Positions 9,203 through 17,957 of a stretch of 64,000 nt of DNA are shown piece after piece (the first letter of the stretch is position 1; every line of letters begins with the position of its first letter). The stretch comes from Hyphomonadaceae bacterium (GTDB lineage: Bacteria > Pseudomonadota > Alphaproteobacteria > Caulobacterales > Hyphomonadaceae). The notes under the pieces are model-generated. The model was not told the origin of the DNA and searched no databases. It saw only the letters and a program-made list of their open reading frames with translations. The stretch lies in NCBI GenBank assembly GCA_016714495.1, contig JADKDU010000010.1, positions 68,285 to 132,284 on the forward strand, read 5' to 3'. The position numbers and the translations under genes are program-made.

Positions 9203-10606
9203 TCAGTCCTTGTCCGCGAAGGGATTCTTGCCTTGTCTCAGCACCAGGCGGATGGGAACGCCGGGGAGGTCGAAGGCTTCGCGGAGTTCGTTGAGGAGGT
9301 AGCGTTTGTAGGTTTCGGGCATTTCCTCGGCGCGGCTTGCCATGAGGACGAAGGTGGGCGGGCGGGTTTTCATCTGCGCCATGTAGCGCGGCTTGATGCG
9401 CTTGCCGTTCGGAGCTGGCGGGGGATGCTTCTGCGTGACGTAGGAGAGCCAGTCATTGAGGTCGCGCGTCTTCACGCGGGCAGACCAGTCTTTGTGGACC
9501 TTCACGCAGGCGTCCATCAGCTTGTCGAGATTCTTGCGCGTGATGCCCGAGACCGGAACAAGGGGCGTACCGGCGGCGTGCGGCAGGTGGGCGAGCGCCT
9601 GGTGATCCATCTCCTTGCGGGCCTCGGAGGTGTTGTCGACCGTGTCCCACTTGGTGATCGCGAAGACGAGACCCCTGCCCTCACGGATGACGAGGTTGGC
9701 GATCTGGATGTCCTGTTTCTCGAAGGCGTCGCGCGGATCCATGACCAGCACGACGACGTCGGCGAAGCGTATCGAGTGCGTCGTCTCCATGGTGGAGGCG
9801 CGTTCGAGTTTTTCCTGGACCTTGGCGCGCTTGCGCAGGCCGGCAGTATCGACGAGGCGGATTTCGCGGCCGCCCCATGACCACGCGACCGTCACGCTGT
9901 CGCGCGTGATTCCGGCTTCGGGGCCGGTGATGAAGCGGTCGTCTTCGAGGATGCCGTTGAGCAGCGTGGACTTGCCGGCATTGGGGCGACCGACGAAAGC
10001 GATGCGGATAGGCTTGGTCGGATCTTCCGGCGGCGGGTCGGCGTCCGGATCGAAGGGCTCTTCTGCCTCAAGCTCGGGCTCGAGCGACACATAAGCGCCG
10101 GAGGCTTCGAGCTTGGCCTGCGCGGCGGCGAGACCAGCAAACAGGTCTGACATGCCCTCGCCGTGCTCGGCTGAAAGCGGCGCGGGATCGCCCAGGCCAA
10201 GACGCCAGGCTTCCATCAGGCCGGCGTCGCCCTGCTTGCCCTCACACTTGTTGGCGGCGAGGACGACGGGCTTGCCCGATTTGCGCAGGAGCTGGGCGAA
10301 GCGTTCGTCGACCGGCGTGACGCCGGCGCGGGCGTCGTACAGGAAAATCGAAACGTCAGCCTCGCGGATCGCGATTTCGGTCTGGCGACGCATGCGGGTT
10401 TCGAGACTGTCGTCGTTGACGTCCTCGAAGCCTGCCGTGTCGATCAGGATCATGTCGAGGTCGCCGAGGCGGCCAGTCGTTTCCTTGCGGTCGCGCGTGA
10501 CGCCAGGCTGGTCATCGACGATTGCGATCTTCCGTCCGGCGAGCCGGTTGAACAGGGTCGACTTGCCTACGTTCGGGCGACCGACGATGGCCACCTTCAG
10601 CGTCAT
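9203..10606 (-). CDS. der: Ribosome biogenesis GTPase Der (EngA)
   Basis: A 467-aa tandem-domain GTPase needed for assembly of the 50S ribosomal subunit. The first G domain has GRPNVGKSTLFNRL, DTAGFE and an NKCEG motif; the second has GRPNAGKSTLLNG, DTAGLRKRAKV and TKWD; a KH-like C-terminal domain follows (YMAQMKTRPPTFVLMASR). The linker between G domains is acidic (EAEEPFDPDADPPPED). The ATG at 10606 is preferred because GGAG lies six bases upstream; a TTG at 10618 would place the RBS inside the gene. It is downstream of bamB on the same strand, 58 bases away, an order common in proteobacteria. Confidence 0.97.
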   Translation of the reverse strand: MTLKVAIVGRPNVGKSTLFNRLAGRKIAIVDDQPGVTRDRKETTGRLGDLDMILIDTAGFEDVNDDSLETRMRRQTEIAIREADVSIFLYDARAGVTPVDERFAQLLRKSGKPVVLAANKCEGKQGDAGLMEAWRLGLGDPAPLSAEHGEGMSDLFAGLAAAQAKLEASGAYVSLEPELEAEEPFDPDADPPPEDPTKPIRIAFVGRPNAGKSTLLNGILEDDRFITGPEAGITRDSVTVAWSWGGREIRLVDTAGLRKRAKVQEKLERASTMETTHSIRFADVVVLVMDPRDAFEKQDIQIANLVIREGRGLVFAITKWDTVDNTSEARKEMDHQALAHLPHAAGTPLVPVSGITRKNLDKLMDACVKVHKDWSARVKTRDLNDWLSYVTQKHPPPAPNGKRIKPRYMAQMKTRPPTFVLMASRAEEMPETYKRYLLNELREAFDLPGVPIRLVLRQGKNPFADKD

Positions 10607-10664
10607 GGGAAACTCCAATTCGGCCCCTGAAACAGGGGGCCTTCAGACCCTTATAGCAGAGGGC

Positions 10665-11990
10665 CTACTTGATCGCGACCAGTTGCGCCTGGTCTGTGAG
10701 AACGAAAATCTTGCCGCTGGCGGCGATCGGCTCGATGTAGACGGCCTGCCCGAGCTTGATATCCGAGATGGTCTCGCCGTTCTTCGACGACAGGGCGATG
10801 ACATCGCCCTCGGACGAGGCGACCACGACGCGGTCGGAGGCGAGCAGCGGGCCCGTCCAGACGATGCGGTTCTCCTTGTTGCCATCGCGGAATTCGGGGA
10901 GTTCGCGGATCCAGGCGACCTTACCATCGATCTTGTTGATCGCGGCGACCACGCTGTTGACGCCGACGACATAGAGGAAGTCGCCGCCAATGACCGGGCC
11001 CTGGCGCGAGCCGAACGCCTTGCTCCAGATGCGTGTGCCTGAACGCGCGTCGATGGCGACGAGGACGCCGGAGTGGCTGGAGGCGTAGACCACGCCGTCC
11101 TGGATCGTCGGCTTGCCGGCGATATCGTTGATGGCGGAAAGCGGCGTGTACCGGCCGGTGGACGTGAGCGTATCGGTCCACAGTCGGCGGCCGTTGGCCG
11201 GGATGTAGGCGATCAATTCGCCCGAGGAATAGCCGACGGTCAGGATGTCCTGGTTGACGGCGGGGCTGGGCGAAGAGAGGACGCGGGCGGTTTCGGACAG
11301 GGCCTGGTCGTTCCAGAGGATTTCGCCCGTGTCGGTGTCGATGGCGTAGAACTCGTTGTTGGTCGACAGGACGTAGGCGCGGTTGCCGAGGATGGCGGGT
11401 GAGGACGACAGCGGGGTTTCGACACGGCGAAGCCAGACTTCCTTGCCGTCACTAAGATTGAGGGCGGTGATGTAGGCGAAGCCTGAGGCGACGATCAGCT
11501 TCTCACCGACGATCGCGAGGCCGCCGCCGACGGCGTATTCATCCCATTTGGGGTTGGAGGCCTTAAGCTTGTTCTCCCAGATGCGTTTGCCCGAGTTGGC
11601 CTCGAATGCGGTCACTCTCTGGTCGGCGTCGATGGTGTAGATGCGGCCGCCCTTGGCGACGGGAGCGGCGACAATGCGCTTGAGTTCGCCAGAGCCTTCA
11701 CCGGCGCTGACGCGCCAGTCGATCTTAAAGTCTGCGCCGGCGGCGAGATTGCCGGGCATCTTGGCGGCGTTGAGGCCGGACTGCAGCCAGTCGCCCGAGG
11801 GTTGGGCGGGCGGAAGCGTGATGTCGGTGGCGGCAAGCGTCGGATCCGGCGTGAGGCTTTCCGAGAACGGGTTCACGGTGACGCGGGCGGCCTTCTCTTC
11901 TTCCGACAGCACGACGGGGCCATTGCCGCAGGCGGCGAGCGCGAGCGCCATCGGCAGGGCGAAGATGAGTGTACGCATCACTGATGTCAT
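10665..11990 (-). CDS. bamB: Outer membrane assembly factor BamB (PQQ-like beta-propeller lipoprotein)
   Basis: A 441-aa lipoprotein with lipobox LAAC near residue 20 and a PQQ-enzyme-type beta-propeller built of repeats such as GGRIYTIDADQRVTAF, GLAIVGEKLIVASG, GNRAYVLSTNNEFYAID and GDFLYVVGVNSVVAAIN. BamB is the propeller subunit of the BAM complex that inserts outer-membrane proteins. The start ATG overlaps the stop of the upstream TPR gene (ATGA), pointing to translational coupling; an internal ATG at 11978 is a less likely start. The neighbours, a YfgM-like protein upstream and der downstream, match the usual yfgM-bamB-der order. Confidence 0.93.
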   Translation of the reverse strand: MTSVMRTLIFALPMALALAACGNGPVVLSEEEKAARVTVNPFSESLTPDPTLAATDITLPPAQPSGDWLQSGLNAAKMPGNLAAGADFKIDWRVSAGEGSGELKRIVAAPVAKGGRIYTIDADQRVTAFEANSGKRIWENKLKASNPKWDEYAVGGGLAIVGEKLIVASGFAYITALNLSDGKEVWLRRVETPLSSSPAILGNRAYVLSTNNEFYAIDTDTGEILWNDQALSETARVLSSPSPAVNQDILTVGYSSGELIAYIPANGRRLWTDTLTSTGRYTPLSAINDIAGKPTIQDGVVYASSHSGVLVAIDARSGTRIWSKAFGSRQGPVIGGDFLYVVGVNSVVAAINKIDGKVAWIRELPEFRDGNKENRIVWTGPLLASDRVVVASSEGDVIALSSKNGETISDIKLGQAVYIEPIAASGKIFVLTDQAQLVAIK

Positions 11991-12712
11991 TGGGTCGCCT
12001 GCGCGGGAGCGGGAGCGGGAATGGCGGGGGCCGGCGTGGCCGCGGGAGCGGCCGGGGCGTCGAGGTCGATCTTGCGGGCCGGGAGCGTGGCGAGCGCCTG
12101 CTGCACGCGGGCCTGCACGCCGCGGGGGGCGTCGAGGTCGAGTGCGAGGGCTTCGAATTCGGAACGCGCGCGATCGATATTGCCTTCGGCGAGGGCCTTG
12201 GAGGCGATGAGTTCCTTGGCCAGCGCCGTGGCCTGGCCGGTGCGGTCAAGCAGCGGCTTCAGCACGGTCTCGAGTTCGGCCAGCGTGGCGTTGTCGGCCT
12301 TGGCGTAGGCGAGCTTCAGGGTGGCGAGGTCGCCCATGACGCCCTTGTCGGCGGCGGCGGCGGAGGCGAGGTGCGCCTCGACGGCGGCCATGTCGTCGGT
12401 GAGATCTTTCTCGACGCCGGCGAGCATGTGGCCGGACAGGGCCTTGAAGCCGGTCTTGTCGCCTTCGAGCTGGGCGAAGCTGTTGCGGGCGGCGGTGAGA
12501 TCGTTGTTCTCGCGCGCGGCGAAGCCGGCGTCATAGATCACGGCGGACTTGTTGATCTCTTCGTCGCGCATGCCGCGCCAGATCTCGAAACCGGCGACAC
12601 CGAGGATCGCCACGGCGACGACGCCGTAGACCACCCACTGCCAGCGCTTCCACCAGGTCGCGAAGGTTTCCTCGCGCAGGCTCTGGTCGACTTCCTGAAA
12701 GATATCGGTCAC
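11987..12712 (-). CDS. YfgM-like TPR protein with one membrane anchor
   Basis: A 241-aa protein with a short cytoplasmic head (VTDIFQEVDQSLREE), one transmembrane helix (WVVYGVVAVAILGVAGFEIW) and a long helical periplasmic part of the TPR_21/YfgM type, ending in an Ala-Pro-rich tail. In E. coli, YfgM works with the PpiD chaperone at the translocon and its gene precedes bamB. The GTG at 12712 is chosen because homologues begin just there and because the longer frame would run into the panB 3' end. It overlaps bamB by four bases. Confidence 0.82.
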   Translation of the reverse strand: MTDIFQEVDQSLREETFATWWKRWQWVVYGVVAVAILGVAGFEIWRGMRDEEINKSAVIYDAGFAARENNDLTAARNSFAQLEGDKTGFKALSGHMLAGVEKDLTDDMAAVEAHLASAAAADKGVMGDLATLKLAYAKADNATLAELETVLKPLLDRTGQATALAKELIASKALAEGNIDRARSEFEALALDLDAPRGVQARVQQALATLPARKIDLDAPAAPAATPAPAIPAPAPAQATQ

Positions 12713-12785
12713 GCGGGGGATGCTCCGGAAAGGCGGCAACTTAGCCGGGGCGGATCGCCCCGGCAATTCGACAAAGCCGTTGGGA

Positions 12786-13610
12786 TTATGGCTGTTTTTT
12801 GAGTGTGTAGGTCTCTTTTTCACCCGGAAACGTCCGGGCCCTCACGTCCGAGGCATATCCATCTACAGCCTTGGCTATCTCGGAGCGAAGATCGGCATAT
12901 CGCCGCACGAATGGGGGGGTCCAGTCGAACATGCCGAGAGGGTCGTCCGTGACGAGGATCTGGCCGTCGCAGGTGGCGGAGGCGCCGATGCCGACCGTGG
13001 GGCAGGAAACCTGCATGGTGATCTGGGCTGCGAGGTCTTCGGCGACGCCTTCGATGACCATGGCGAAGCAGCCGGCTTCGTCAGCGGCGGCGGCTTCGGC
13101 GATGACCTTGTTCCGTTCCTTCTCGGTGCGGCCGCGGGCCTTGAAACCGCCATCGACATTGGTCGCCTGCGGGCGGAGACCGACATGGGCCATGACGGGG
13201 ATGCCGCGCTCGACGAGATAGCGGACGGTGTCGGCGGCGTATTCGCCGGCCTCGATCTTCACGGCCTGACAGCCTATTTCCTTCATGATGCGGGCAGCGT
13301 TCATGAAGGCCTGCTCGACGCTGGCCTCGTACGAGCCGAAGGGCATGTCGACGACGACGAAGGCCTGCTTCGAGGTACGCATCACGGCCTGGCCGTGCAG
13401 GATCATCATCTCGAGCGTGACGCCGACCGTGGTGGGCAGGCCATGGACGACCATGCCGACGCTGTCGCCGACGAGGAGAAGATCGCACTTGTCGTCGAGC
13501 AGCGACGCCATGGGAGCGGTATAGGCAGTGAGGCACACCAGCGGCGCGGCGCCCTTGGCGGCGGCGATATCCTTAACGGTCTTGCGGGCGGACTGGACCT
13601 GGGCGGACAT
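12786..13610 (-). CDS. panB: 3-methyl-2-oxobutanoate hydroxymethyltransferase
   Basis: A 274-aa enzyme that transfers a hydroxymethyl group from 5,10-methylenetetrahydrofolate to alpha-ketoisovalerate, giving ketopantoate for pantothenate and CoA synthesis. Typical PanB sequence is seen throughout: LVCLTAYTAPMASLLDD, LLVGDSVGMVVHGL (metal and substrate site), FVVVDMPFGSYE, IPVMAHVGLRPQ, MVIEGVAEDLAAQI and IGIGASATCDGQILVTDDPLG. The length matches the family (about 265-275). It precedes the YfgM-like gene on the same strand with 73 bases between, so it may be the first gene of the panB-yfgM-bamB-der run. Confidence 0.96.
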   Translation of the reverse strand: MSAQVQSARKTVKDIAAAKGAAPLVCLTAYTAPMASLLDDKCDLLLVGDSVGMVVHGLPTTVGVTLEMMILHGQAVMRTSKQAFVVVDMPFGSYEASVEQAFMNAARIMKEIGCQAVKIEAGEYAADTVRYLVERGIPVMAHVGLRPQATNVDGGFKARGRTEKERNKVIAEAAAADEAGCFAMVIEGVAEDLAAQITMQVSCPTVGIGASATCDGQILVTDDPLGMFDWTPPFVRRYADLRSEIAKAVDGYASDVRARTFPGEKETYTLKKQP

Positions 13611-13710
13611 CCGGGAGCGTCCCCTTTCAAACAGGGCCGCTCAATAGGCCCCAAAGGCCCCAGAGGCAATCCGCAAGCCGTTTACCCTGCCCGGACAAGC
13701 CTGACGACCG

Positions 13711-14304
13711 TCAGCTCTCCAGCACGTCCACTCCGATCAGCATGTAGTGCAGCTCGTAGATGAACAGGAGATAGAGTGCGAGGCCAACGGCGATGGAGAG
13801 AAGGTCTCCCAACACGTTGGGCTTGAGGTTGGCGAAGCCGACGTCGCCGCGGCGCTTCAGAGCGATACGGTCCACAACGCCGTAGATCAGGAACGAGCCG
13901 AACAGGATGACTGAGGCAAGGTCCCAGTTGGCGATGAGGTGAGCCAGGGCCCAGATCTTCACGGCCGTCAGCATCGGGTGCTTCACGCCCTTCTTGATAA
14001 AGCCCGCAGGCGGCATGTAGGCAGCAACGATCAGGATCATCGCGGGCAGCATCAGCGCCATGGTGACGTGGCGCGTCCAGTTCGGAGGCACGGCCAGCGG
14101 GATCCACGGCTTGAGCATGGCGTAGCCCCAAACCATGGCGACGAAGCCGATGCCGGTCAGGAGCGAATAGAGTCCCTTATACGGTCCGGGGCCGATGTGG
14201 GCGGCGAGGCCGTTTTCGTCGCGCGAACGAAACGCCGTGTAGAAATGCGTGCCGAAGAAAACGAGGAGGCCCGCGAAGAACGCGAGCATGTACCAGAGTT
14301 CCAT
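13711..14304 (-). CDS. NnrU family membrane protein
   Basis: A 197-aa integral membrane protein with about six helices, matching the NnrU family (PF07298). Recognisable segments are YMLAFFAGLLVFFGTHFYTA, PYKGLYSLLTGIGFVAMVWG, HPMLTAVKIWALAHLIANWD and FLIYGVVDRI. The family was first linked to nitrite/nitric oxide reduction, but many members, like this one, lie away from denitrification genes, so the role here is open. Start at 14304 is supported by GGAG six bases upstream; the longer frame to 14337 lacks an RBS. Confidence 0.85.
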   Translation of the reverse strand: MELWYMLAFFAGLLVFFGTHFYTAFRSRDENGLAAHIGPGPYKGLYSLLTGIGFVAMVWGYAMLKPWIPLAVPPNWTRHVTMALMLPAMILIVAAYMPPAGFIKKGVKHPMLTAVKIWALAHLIANWDLASVILFGSFLIYGVVDRIALKRRGDVGFANLKPNVLGDLLSIAVGLALYLLFIYELHYMLIGVDVLES

Positions 14305-14381
14305 CGCCGACTCCCGAACGCTCCATCCCCAGCCCAATCAGAGCAAAGGAGCGCGCGGTAGGCAACCTTAAGCGGGCGGTA

Positions 14382-14750
14382 CTAACGCTCTTGCGAAAGG
14401 ATCGCGAAAAGCATGAAGCTTACCCCCGCGACAACAGCTGCAGCGATCAGAAGCAAGGGGTCAAGCGCGCCCTGCTCTGCCTGACGCAGTTCGGTGGACA
14501 GGCCATCGACCCAGCCGGTCAGTTTCGGGAGGTGAGGCGCCATGTCGATGATGCTGGCAAGCGCGACGCCGAACCCGGCCATGCCCGCCCCGTAAACAAT
14601 CCTGCGGCGCCAACTGATCTCATCGCGCGCCTTCTCGACGATACGCTTCGAGAAGCCATCATCTGCGATGGCGGCTTCTTCTGCGGCGAAGAAGCGTTCC
14701 AGCGCATCAGCCCCGGGTTCGTCTGGCAGTTCCGGAGGTGGTTCTGACAT
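14382..14750 (-). CDS. Small membrane protein downstream of sigma factor, possible anti-sigma factor
   Basis: A 122-aa protein with an acidic N-terminal cytoplasmic part (PELPDEPGADALERFFAAEE) and two membrane helices (YGAGMAGFGVALASII; LLLIAAAVVAGVSFMLFAIL). It starts 26 bases after the sigma factor stop, with AAGGA six bases before the ATG at 14750. The arrangement of an ECF sigma gene followed by a short-headed membrane protein is the common layout of sigma/anti-sigma pairs, so an anti-sigma role is a reasonable inference. No zinc-binding HxxxCxxC is present, and no direct sequence match to a known anti-sigma family was recognised. Confidence 0.6.
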   Translation of the reverse strand: MSEPPPELPDEPGADALERFFAAEEAAIADDGFSKRIVEKARDEISWRRRIVYGAGMAGFGVALASIIDMAPHLPKLTGWVDGLSTELRQAEQGALDPLLLIAAAVVAGVSFMLFAILSQER

Positions 14751-14775
14751 GGCCGATCCTTCGAACATAACTTTC

Positions 14776-15294
14776 TCACGCCCGCTCGTAAGCGGCCAGC
14801 GCCTTCTGTAGTTTCGCCCGTCCCCGCAAGACCCATGACTTCACCGACCCCAGCGGGGCTTGCATGGCCAGCGCCGCATCGGCATGGCTGAGGCCTGCCC
14901 CTATGCAGAGCGCTATGGCCGCGCGCTCGGATTCATCCAGCGCCGATATGGCGCGCATCAGGTCGAGGCGTTCGCCGGATTCACCGGAAGCGCCGGGGTG
15001 GTCTTCGAGTTCAGTCTCGCTGCGGGCCGCTTTGCGGCCAGCTAGGAATTCACGATAGGCGATCATGCAGACCCAGCCCCGGAAGGAGCCGCCGCGCCAG
15101 GTCGAGCGCCGACGCCAGGCGTTGAGCAGGGCGGCCTGTGCGATGTCGTCGCCGTCGGATACCGAGCGGGACAGGCGCCGACCGAGCGCGCGGATGCTGG
15201 CCTGATGGCGGGCGACGAGCAGGCCGAAAGCCTTCTGGTCGCCCGCCATCGCGGCGCGTGTCAGTTCCTGTTCGTCGGGGAGGAGACCGGACAC
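14776..15294 (-). CDS. ECF-type RNA polymerase sigma factor
   Basis: A 172-aa sigma-70 family protein of the short ECF type. Region 2 is seen as DQKAFGLLVARHQASIRALG and DGDDIAQAALLNAWRRRSTWRGG with FRGWVCMIAYREFL; region 4 as LDESERAAIALCIGAGLSHADAALAM and PLGSVKSWVLRGRAKLQKAL. It should direct RNA polymerase to a small regulon, perhaps including its own operon. The start is a GTG at 15294, five bases after the DUF6249 gene, and the membrane protein follows, so the three genes form an operon. Confidence 0.88.
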   Translation of the reverse strand: MSGLLPDEQELTRAAMAGDQKAFGLLVARHQASIRALGRRLSRSVSDGDDIAQAALLNAWRRRSTWRGGSFRGWVCMIAYREFLAGRKAARSETELEDHPGASGESGERLDLMRAISALDESERAAIALCIGAGLSHADAALAMQAPLGSVKSWVLRGRAKLQKALAAYERA

Positions 15295-15299
15295 TGTTA

Positions 15300-15689
15300 T
15301 CAGCGGCGCTTGGACTCGTTGGCGAAGAAGTGAAGGCCGAGAAAAGCAAGGCCGATGAACAGCGGGAATGTCGCTACACCGTACAGGGCGCGCATCACCT
15401 CGCCGCGCCCATCACCCCAGCTCGCGCCTGTGCCCATGATGGTGGCGAAGGAAGCAAAACCGGCGGCGATGGCGACGAAGACAATGCCGCGCCGCAGGTC
15501 GGCAATCGGGCTGGAGATACGGGCCATGGCGTCCAGAGCTTCCGGCGTGAGCGGCTGACCCTTTTCGATGGCGAGGCGTAGGGTCGCCATGGCATCCGCG
15601 CGCTTGCGGTAGGCGAAATGCTGGACCAGCCAGACGATCAGGACGATCGCCACAAAGGTCGAGATCGGGGCAAGAATTTCGACGTCCAT
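15300..15689 (-). CDS. DUF6249 family membrane protein
   Basis: A 129-aa protein with three membrane helices (FVAIVLIVWLVQHFAYRK; GIVFVAIAAGFASFATIMGT; YGVATFPLFIGLAFLGLHFF) and a short amphipathic loop ADAMATLRLAIEKGQPLTPE between the first two. This pattern fits DUF6249, a family often found beside small ECF sigma factor genes. It is the first gene of the DUF6249-sigma-membrane protein operon. Its function is unknown; a signal-sensing or anti-sigma role is possible but unsupported by sequence alone. Confidence 0.7.
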   Translation of the reverse strand: MDVEILAPISTFVAIVLIVWLVQHFAYRKRADAMATLRLAIEKGQPLTPEALDAMARISSPIADLRRGIVFVAIAAGFASFATIMGTGASWGDGRGEVMRALYGVATFPLFIGLAFLGLHFFANESKRR

Positions 15690-15767
15690 GGCCGTGGGGC
15701 CTCCATTTCCAGAAGGCCCGCCAGGGCCCGTTTGGAATGTTAGAGGACAGAAAGACCCTAAACGGAT

Positions 15768-15805
15768 GCGGCCCCCGGAAAGAAATTCCCGGAGGCCGAA
15801 TTTTA
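15768..15805 (-). terminator. Hairpin downstream of DUF6481 gene
   Basis: An imperfect inverted repeat, GGCCCCCGGAA and TTCCCGGAGGCC, with a short A-rich loop, lies about 25 bases past the stop of the DUF6481 gene and 80 bases upstream of the DUF6249 start. A weak T-run (GCATCCGTTT) follows it on the - strand. On the + strand it is followed by GAATTTTATT. It probably ends the DUF6481 transcript. Confidence 0.5.
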
Positions 15806-15827
15806 TTCAATCAACGCTGCGTCAGGC

Positions 15828-16304
15828 CTAAGCCCGGCGGCGTTCGCGCCCACGCTCAAGGCTGGCGATATAGCGGCGGTGTTCCTCAAAAGGATCCACG
15901 ACGCGCTCTTCGCGCGGACCGCCGGGCTTGCTGGAGACGGTACGCGTCTCTTTCTTGGCCTTGGCGGCTTCCTTGATCTCTTTCTTGCGGGCTTTCCGTT
16001 CGGCGCGTTTCATCGCGTCGACAGACAGCTCGGCGTCGAGACGGGCTTGTTCAGCGGCCGCGAGAGCTTCGAGCCGCGCCTGTTCGGCGGCGGCGGCGGC
16101 TTCCTCGCGGGCGCGCTGACGCTCCAGCTTTTCAGCTTCGCGCTGGGCACGGATCTCTTCCATGCGAGCGCGGCGCTCAGCCTCGTGGTCGATCAGGACT
16201 TCGGCCTGGACCATCGGCTTGGGTTTGAATTTTTCGAGAAGGGCTTTCTTGGCGGCCGCGGCGAGCGCCTGCCGTTCAGCAAAAGTCGAGTTTTTGGGTT
16301 GCAT
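15828..16304 (-). CDS. DUF6481 family charged coiled-coil protein
   Basis: A 158-aa, highly charged protein made almost entirely of Ala, Glu, Arg and Lys. The N-terminal FAERQALAAAAKKALLEKFK matches the DUF6481 family; a long predicted coiled coil follows (EEIRAQREAEKLERQRARE, then alternating EQARLEALAAAEQARLDAE) and a basic C-terminus. No signal peptide is present. The family is common in alphaproteobacteria and has no established function. It stands alone between the sigma operon and the UDG fusion gene. Confidence 0.75.
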   Translation of the reverse strand: MQPKNSTFAERQALAAAAKKALLEKFKPKPMVQAEVLIDHEAERRARMEEIRAQREAEKLERQRAREEAAAAAEQARLEALAAAEQARLDAELSVDAMKRAERKARKKEIKEAAKAKKETRTVSSKPGGPREERVVDPFEEHRRYIASLERGRERRRA

Positions 16305-16508
16305 CTAGGCTTTCGGAATCAACGGTGAGTCGTTGGTTGGGAGATGTGCGGGGTACATAGGTCGGCGCGATGGTTTCGTCCATCCCCTGCGGCATTACGC
16401 CAAGTTTATTACAGCGCCGTGATGACGGTTGCCCTGCTTAACGCCTAAGGGCCGGACAAGGCGTCGCACGGCGTACAATTTTCTTACCCAACGGCGCTGC
16501 GGGCGAGA

Positions 16509-17957
16509 TCAGAGGGCCAGGGCGCGGACACGCTTCAGGTCCTGAACGAAGGCTTTATACTCGCGGTCGCGGTCTTCTTCGGAAGGCAGACGCAGCAAAT
16601 AGGAGGGGTGGACGGTGATATAACCCGGTTGGTGGTTGAAACCGTCGAATCTGTGCTGGCCGCGGATGGGGCTGATTGTGACTGCCTTCCCCCCCAGCGC
16701 ATGGGCGGCGGACGCGCCGAGGGCGACGACCAGCTTTGGCTGGACAAAACCCAGCTCTTTCTGGAGCCACCAGCGGTAACGCTCGATCTCGCCGGCAGTG
16801 GGGGACTGGGGGATGCGGCGCTTGCCGCGCTGGACGAATTTGACGTGTTTGACGGCGTTGGTGACGTAGGCCTTCTGGCGGTCGATGCCGGCTTCCTCTA
16901 GCGCCCTGTCGAAAAGCTGGCCGGCGGGGCCGACGAAAGGGCGGACCTGGAGGTCTTCCAGGTCACCGGGTTGTTCCCCGACGAAGGCGATGGCGGGGTG
17001 TAAAGGCCCCTCGCCAAGCACGGCCTTGTTGGAGCCTTCGAGGAAGGGGTCTGACGCGGAGATGATGCGGTTGAGTTCGGCCAGCGAGGCCGGGCCCTGC
17101 TCTGTCAGGGCGGCGATGGCTTTGGCCGGCATTTTTCTGATCGGCATCATGGTCTCCCGTTCGATCATCTCATCAACGCGTGAGGCGGCGGCGTTGACGA
17201 GGCCAGGGATGGCCTGTGTTTCGGGCAGGTTGCGCCAGTATTTCTTCGGCATGTGCTGACGCATCTGATTGAGATTGGTGCGCGCGGGGTTGAACGTGCT
17301 TTGGTAATAGGTCCGCCAGCCGATCTCGAAAGCGTCGGTTTCGGGCGCATCTGAACGCTGGGCCGGAGGACCGATGGCGAGTTCGATCCGGTCCCACCAG
17401 AGCGAGCCTTTGGGGGTGAGGATCGTCCAGTCAAGCGAGGTGAAGCGGTCGACAAAGAACTGGGCCGTCTCTTCGACAATGAAATGTTCGGGCTCGAACC
17501 AGGCGACGAAGCGTTCGCCGACGACAAGGTCGTTCACTTCACGGAAGCGTAGGAAGACGTGCATCTTGTGCAGGTCACGGCGGACGGATTTGGCCATCAT
17601 GTTGAGGCGGTGAACGAGCGGGTCGCTGGCGACTTCGTAGAGGCGCAGCTCGGGATCGTGTGGCCTTCGCATGCGCCAGACGAGTTCGTAGAGCAGCGCG
17701 TACTTCTGCGGTTCGGTGTGGCAGACGACGAGTTTGATCAGGTCACCCACGTCGCGCGGCAGAATGATCGGCCTACCGGCGGATCCATAGGCGGCGGGCA
17801 ACTGGCCGCCGCCGAAGAGATCGGGGGCGGCGCTGACGCTCCAGGTGATCTGCTCGTGCGGAATATTGGACCATGTGAGGATGCGCAGCGCCTGGCGGAA
17901 GCCCTGCAGGTCTGCCCCTCCATTAAGTTCGATATACTGGTGGGCGGTTGGATCCAT
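16509..17957 (-). CDS. DUF4130-UDG fusion (UdgX-like DNA repair protein)
   Basis: A 482-aa fusion. The N-terminal half (about 70-230) is a DUF4130/TIGR03915-type domain found with a radical SAM partner. The C-terminal half (about 300-482) is a family-4/UdgX-type uracil-DNA glycosylase domain: FVGEQPGDLEDLQVRPFVGPAG, AYVTNAVKHVKF and VHPSYLLRLP. In UdgX proteins the loop KRRIH carries the histidine that bonds covalently to the abasic sugar; here the loop reads KRRIPQSP, so that histidine is missing. The ATG shares one base with the stop of the upstream radical SAM gene (TGATG), so the two are translationally coupled. A role in DNA base repair is inferred from the family. Confidence 0.88.
   Translation of the reverse strand: MDPTAHQYIELNGGADLQGFRQALRILTWSNIPHEQITWSVSAAPDLFGGGQLPAAYGSAGRPIILPRDVGDLIKLVVCHTEPQKYALLYELVWRMRRPHDPELRLYEVASDPLVHRLNMMAKSVRRDLHKMHVFLRFREVNDLVVGERFVAWFEPEHFIVEETAQFFVDRFTSLDWTILTPKGSLWWDRIELAIGPPAQRSDAPETDAFEIGWRTYYQSTFNPARTNLNQMRQHMPKKYWRNLPETQAIPGLVNAAASRVDEMIERETMMPIRKMPAKAIAALTEQGPASLAELNRIISASDPFLEGSNKAVLGEGPLHPAIAFVGEQPGDLEDLQVRPFVGPAGQLFDRALEEAGIDRQKAYVTNAVKHVKFVQRGKRRIPQSPTAGEIERYRWWLQKELGFVQPKLVVALGASAAHALGGKAVTISPIRGQHRFDGFNHQPGYITVHPSYLLRLPSEEDRDREYKAFVQDLKRVRALAL

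Noticed and set aside
12720..13763. 347-aa + strand frame opposite panB
   Set aside because: Shadow of panB, which is certain.
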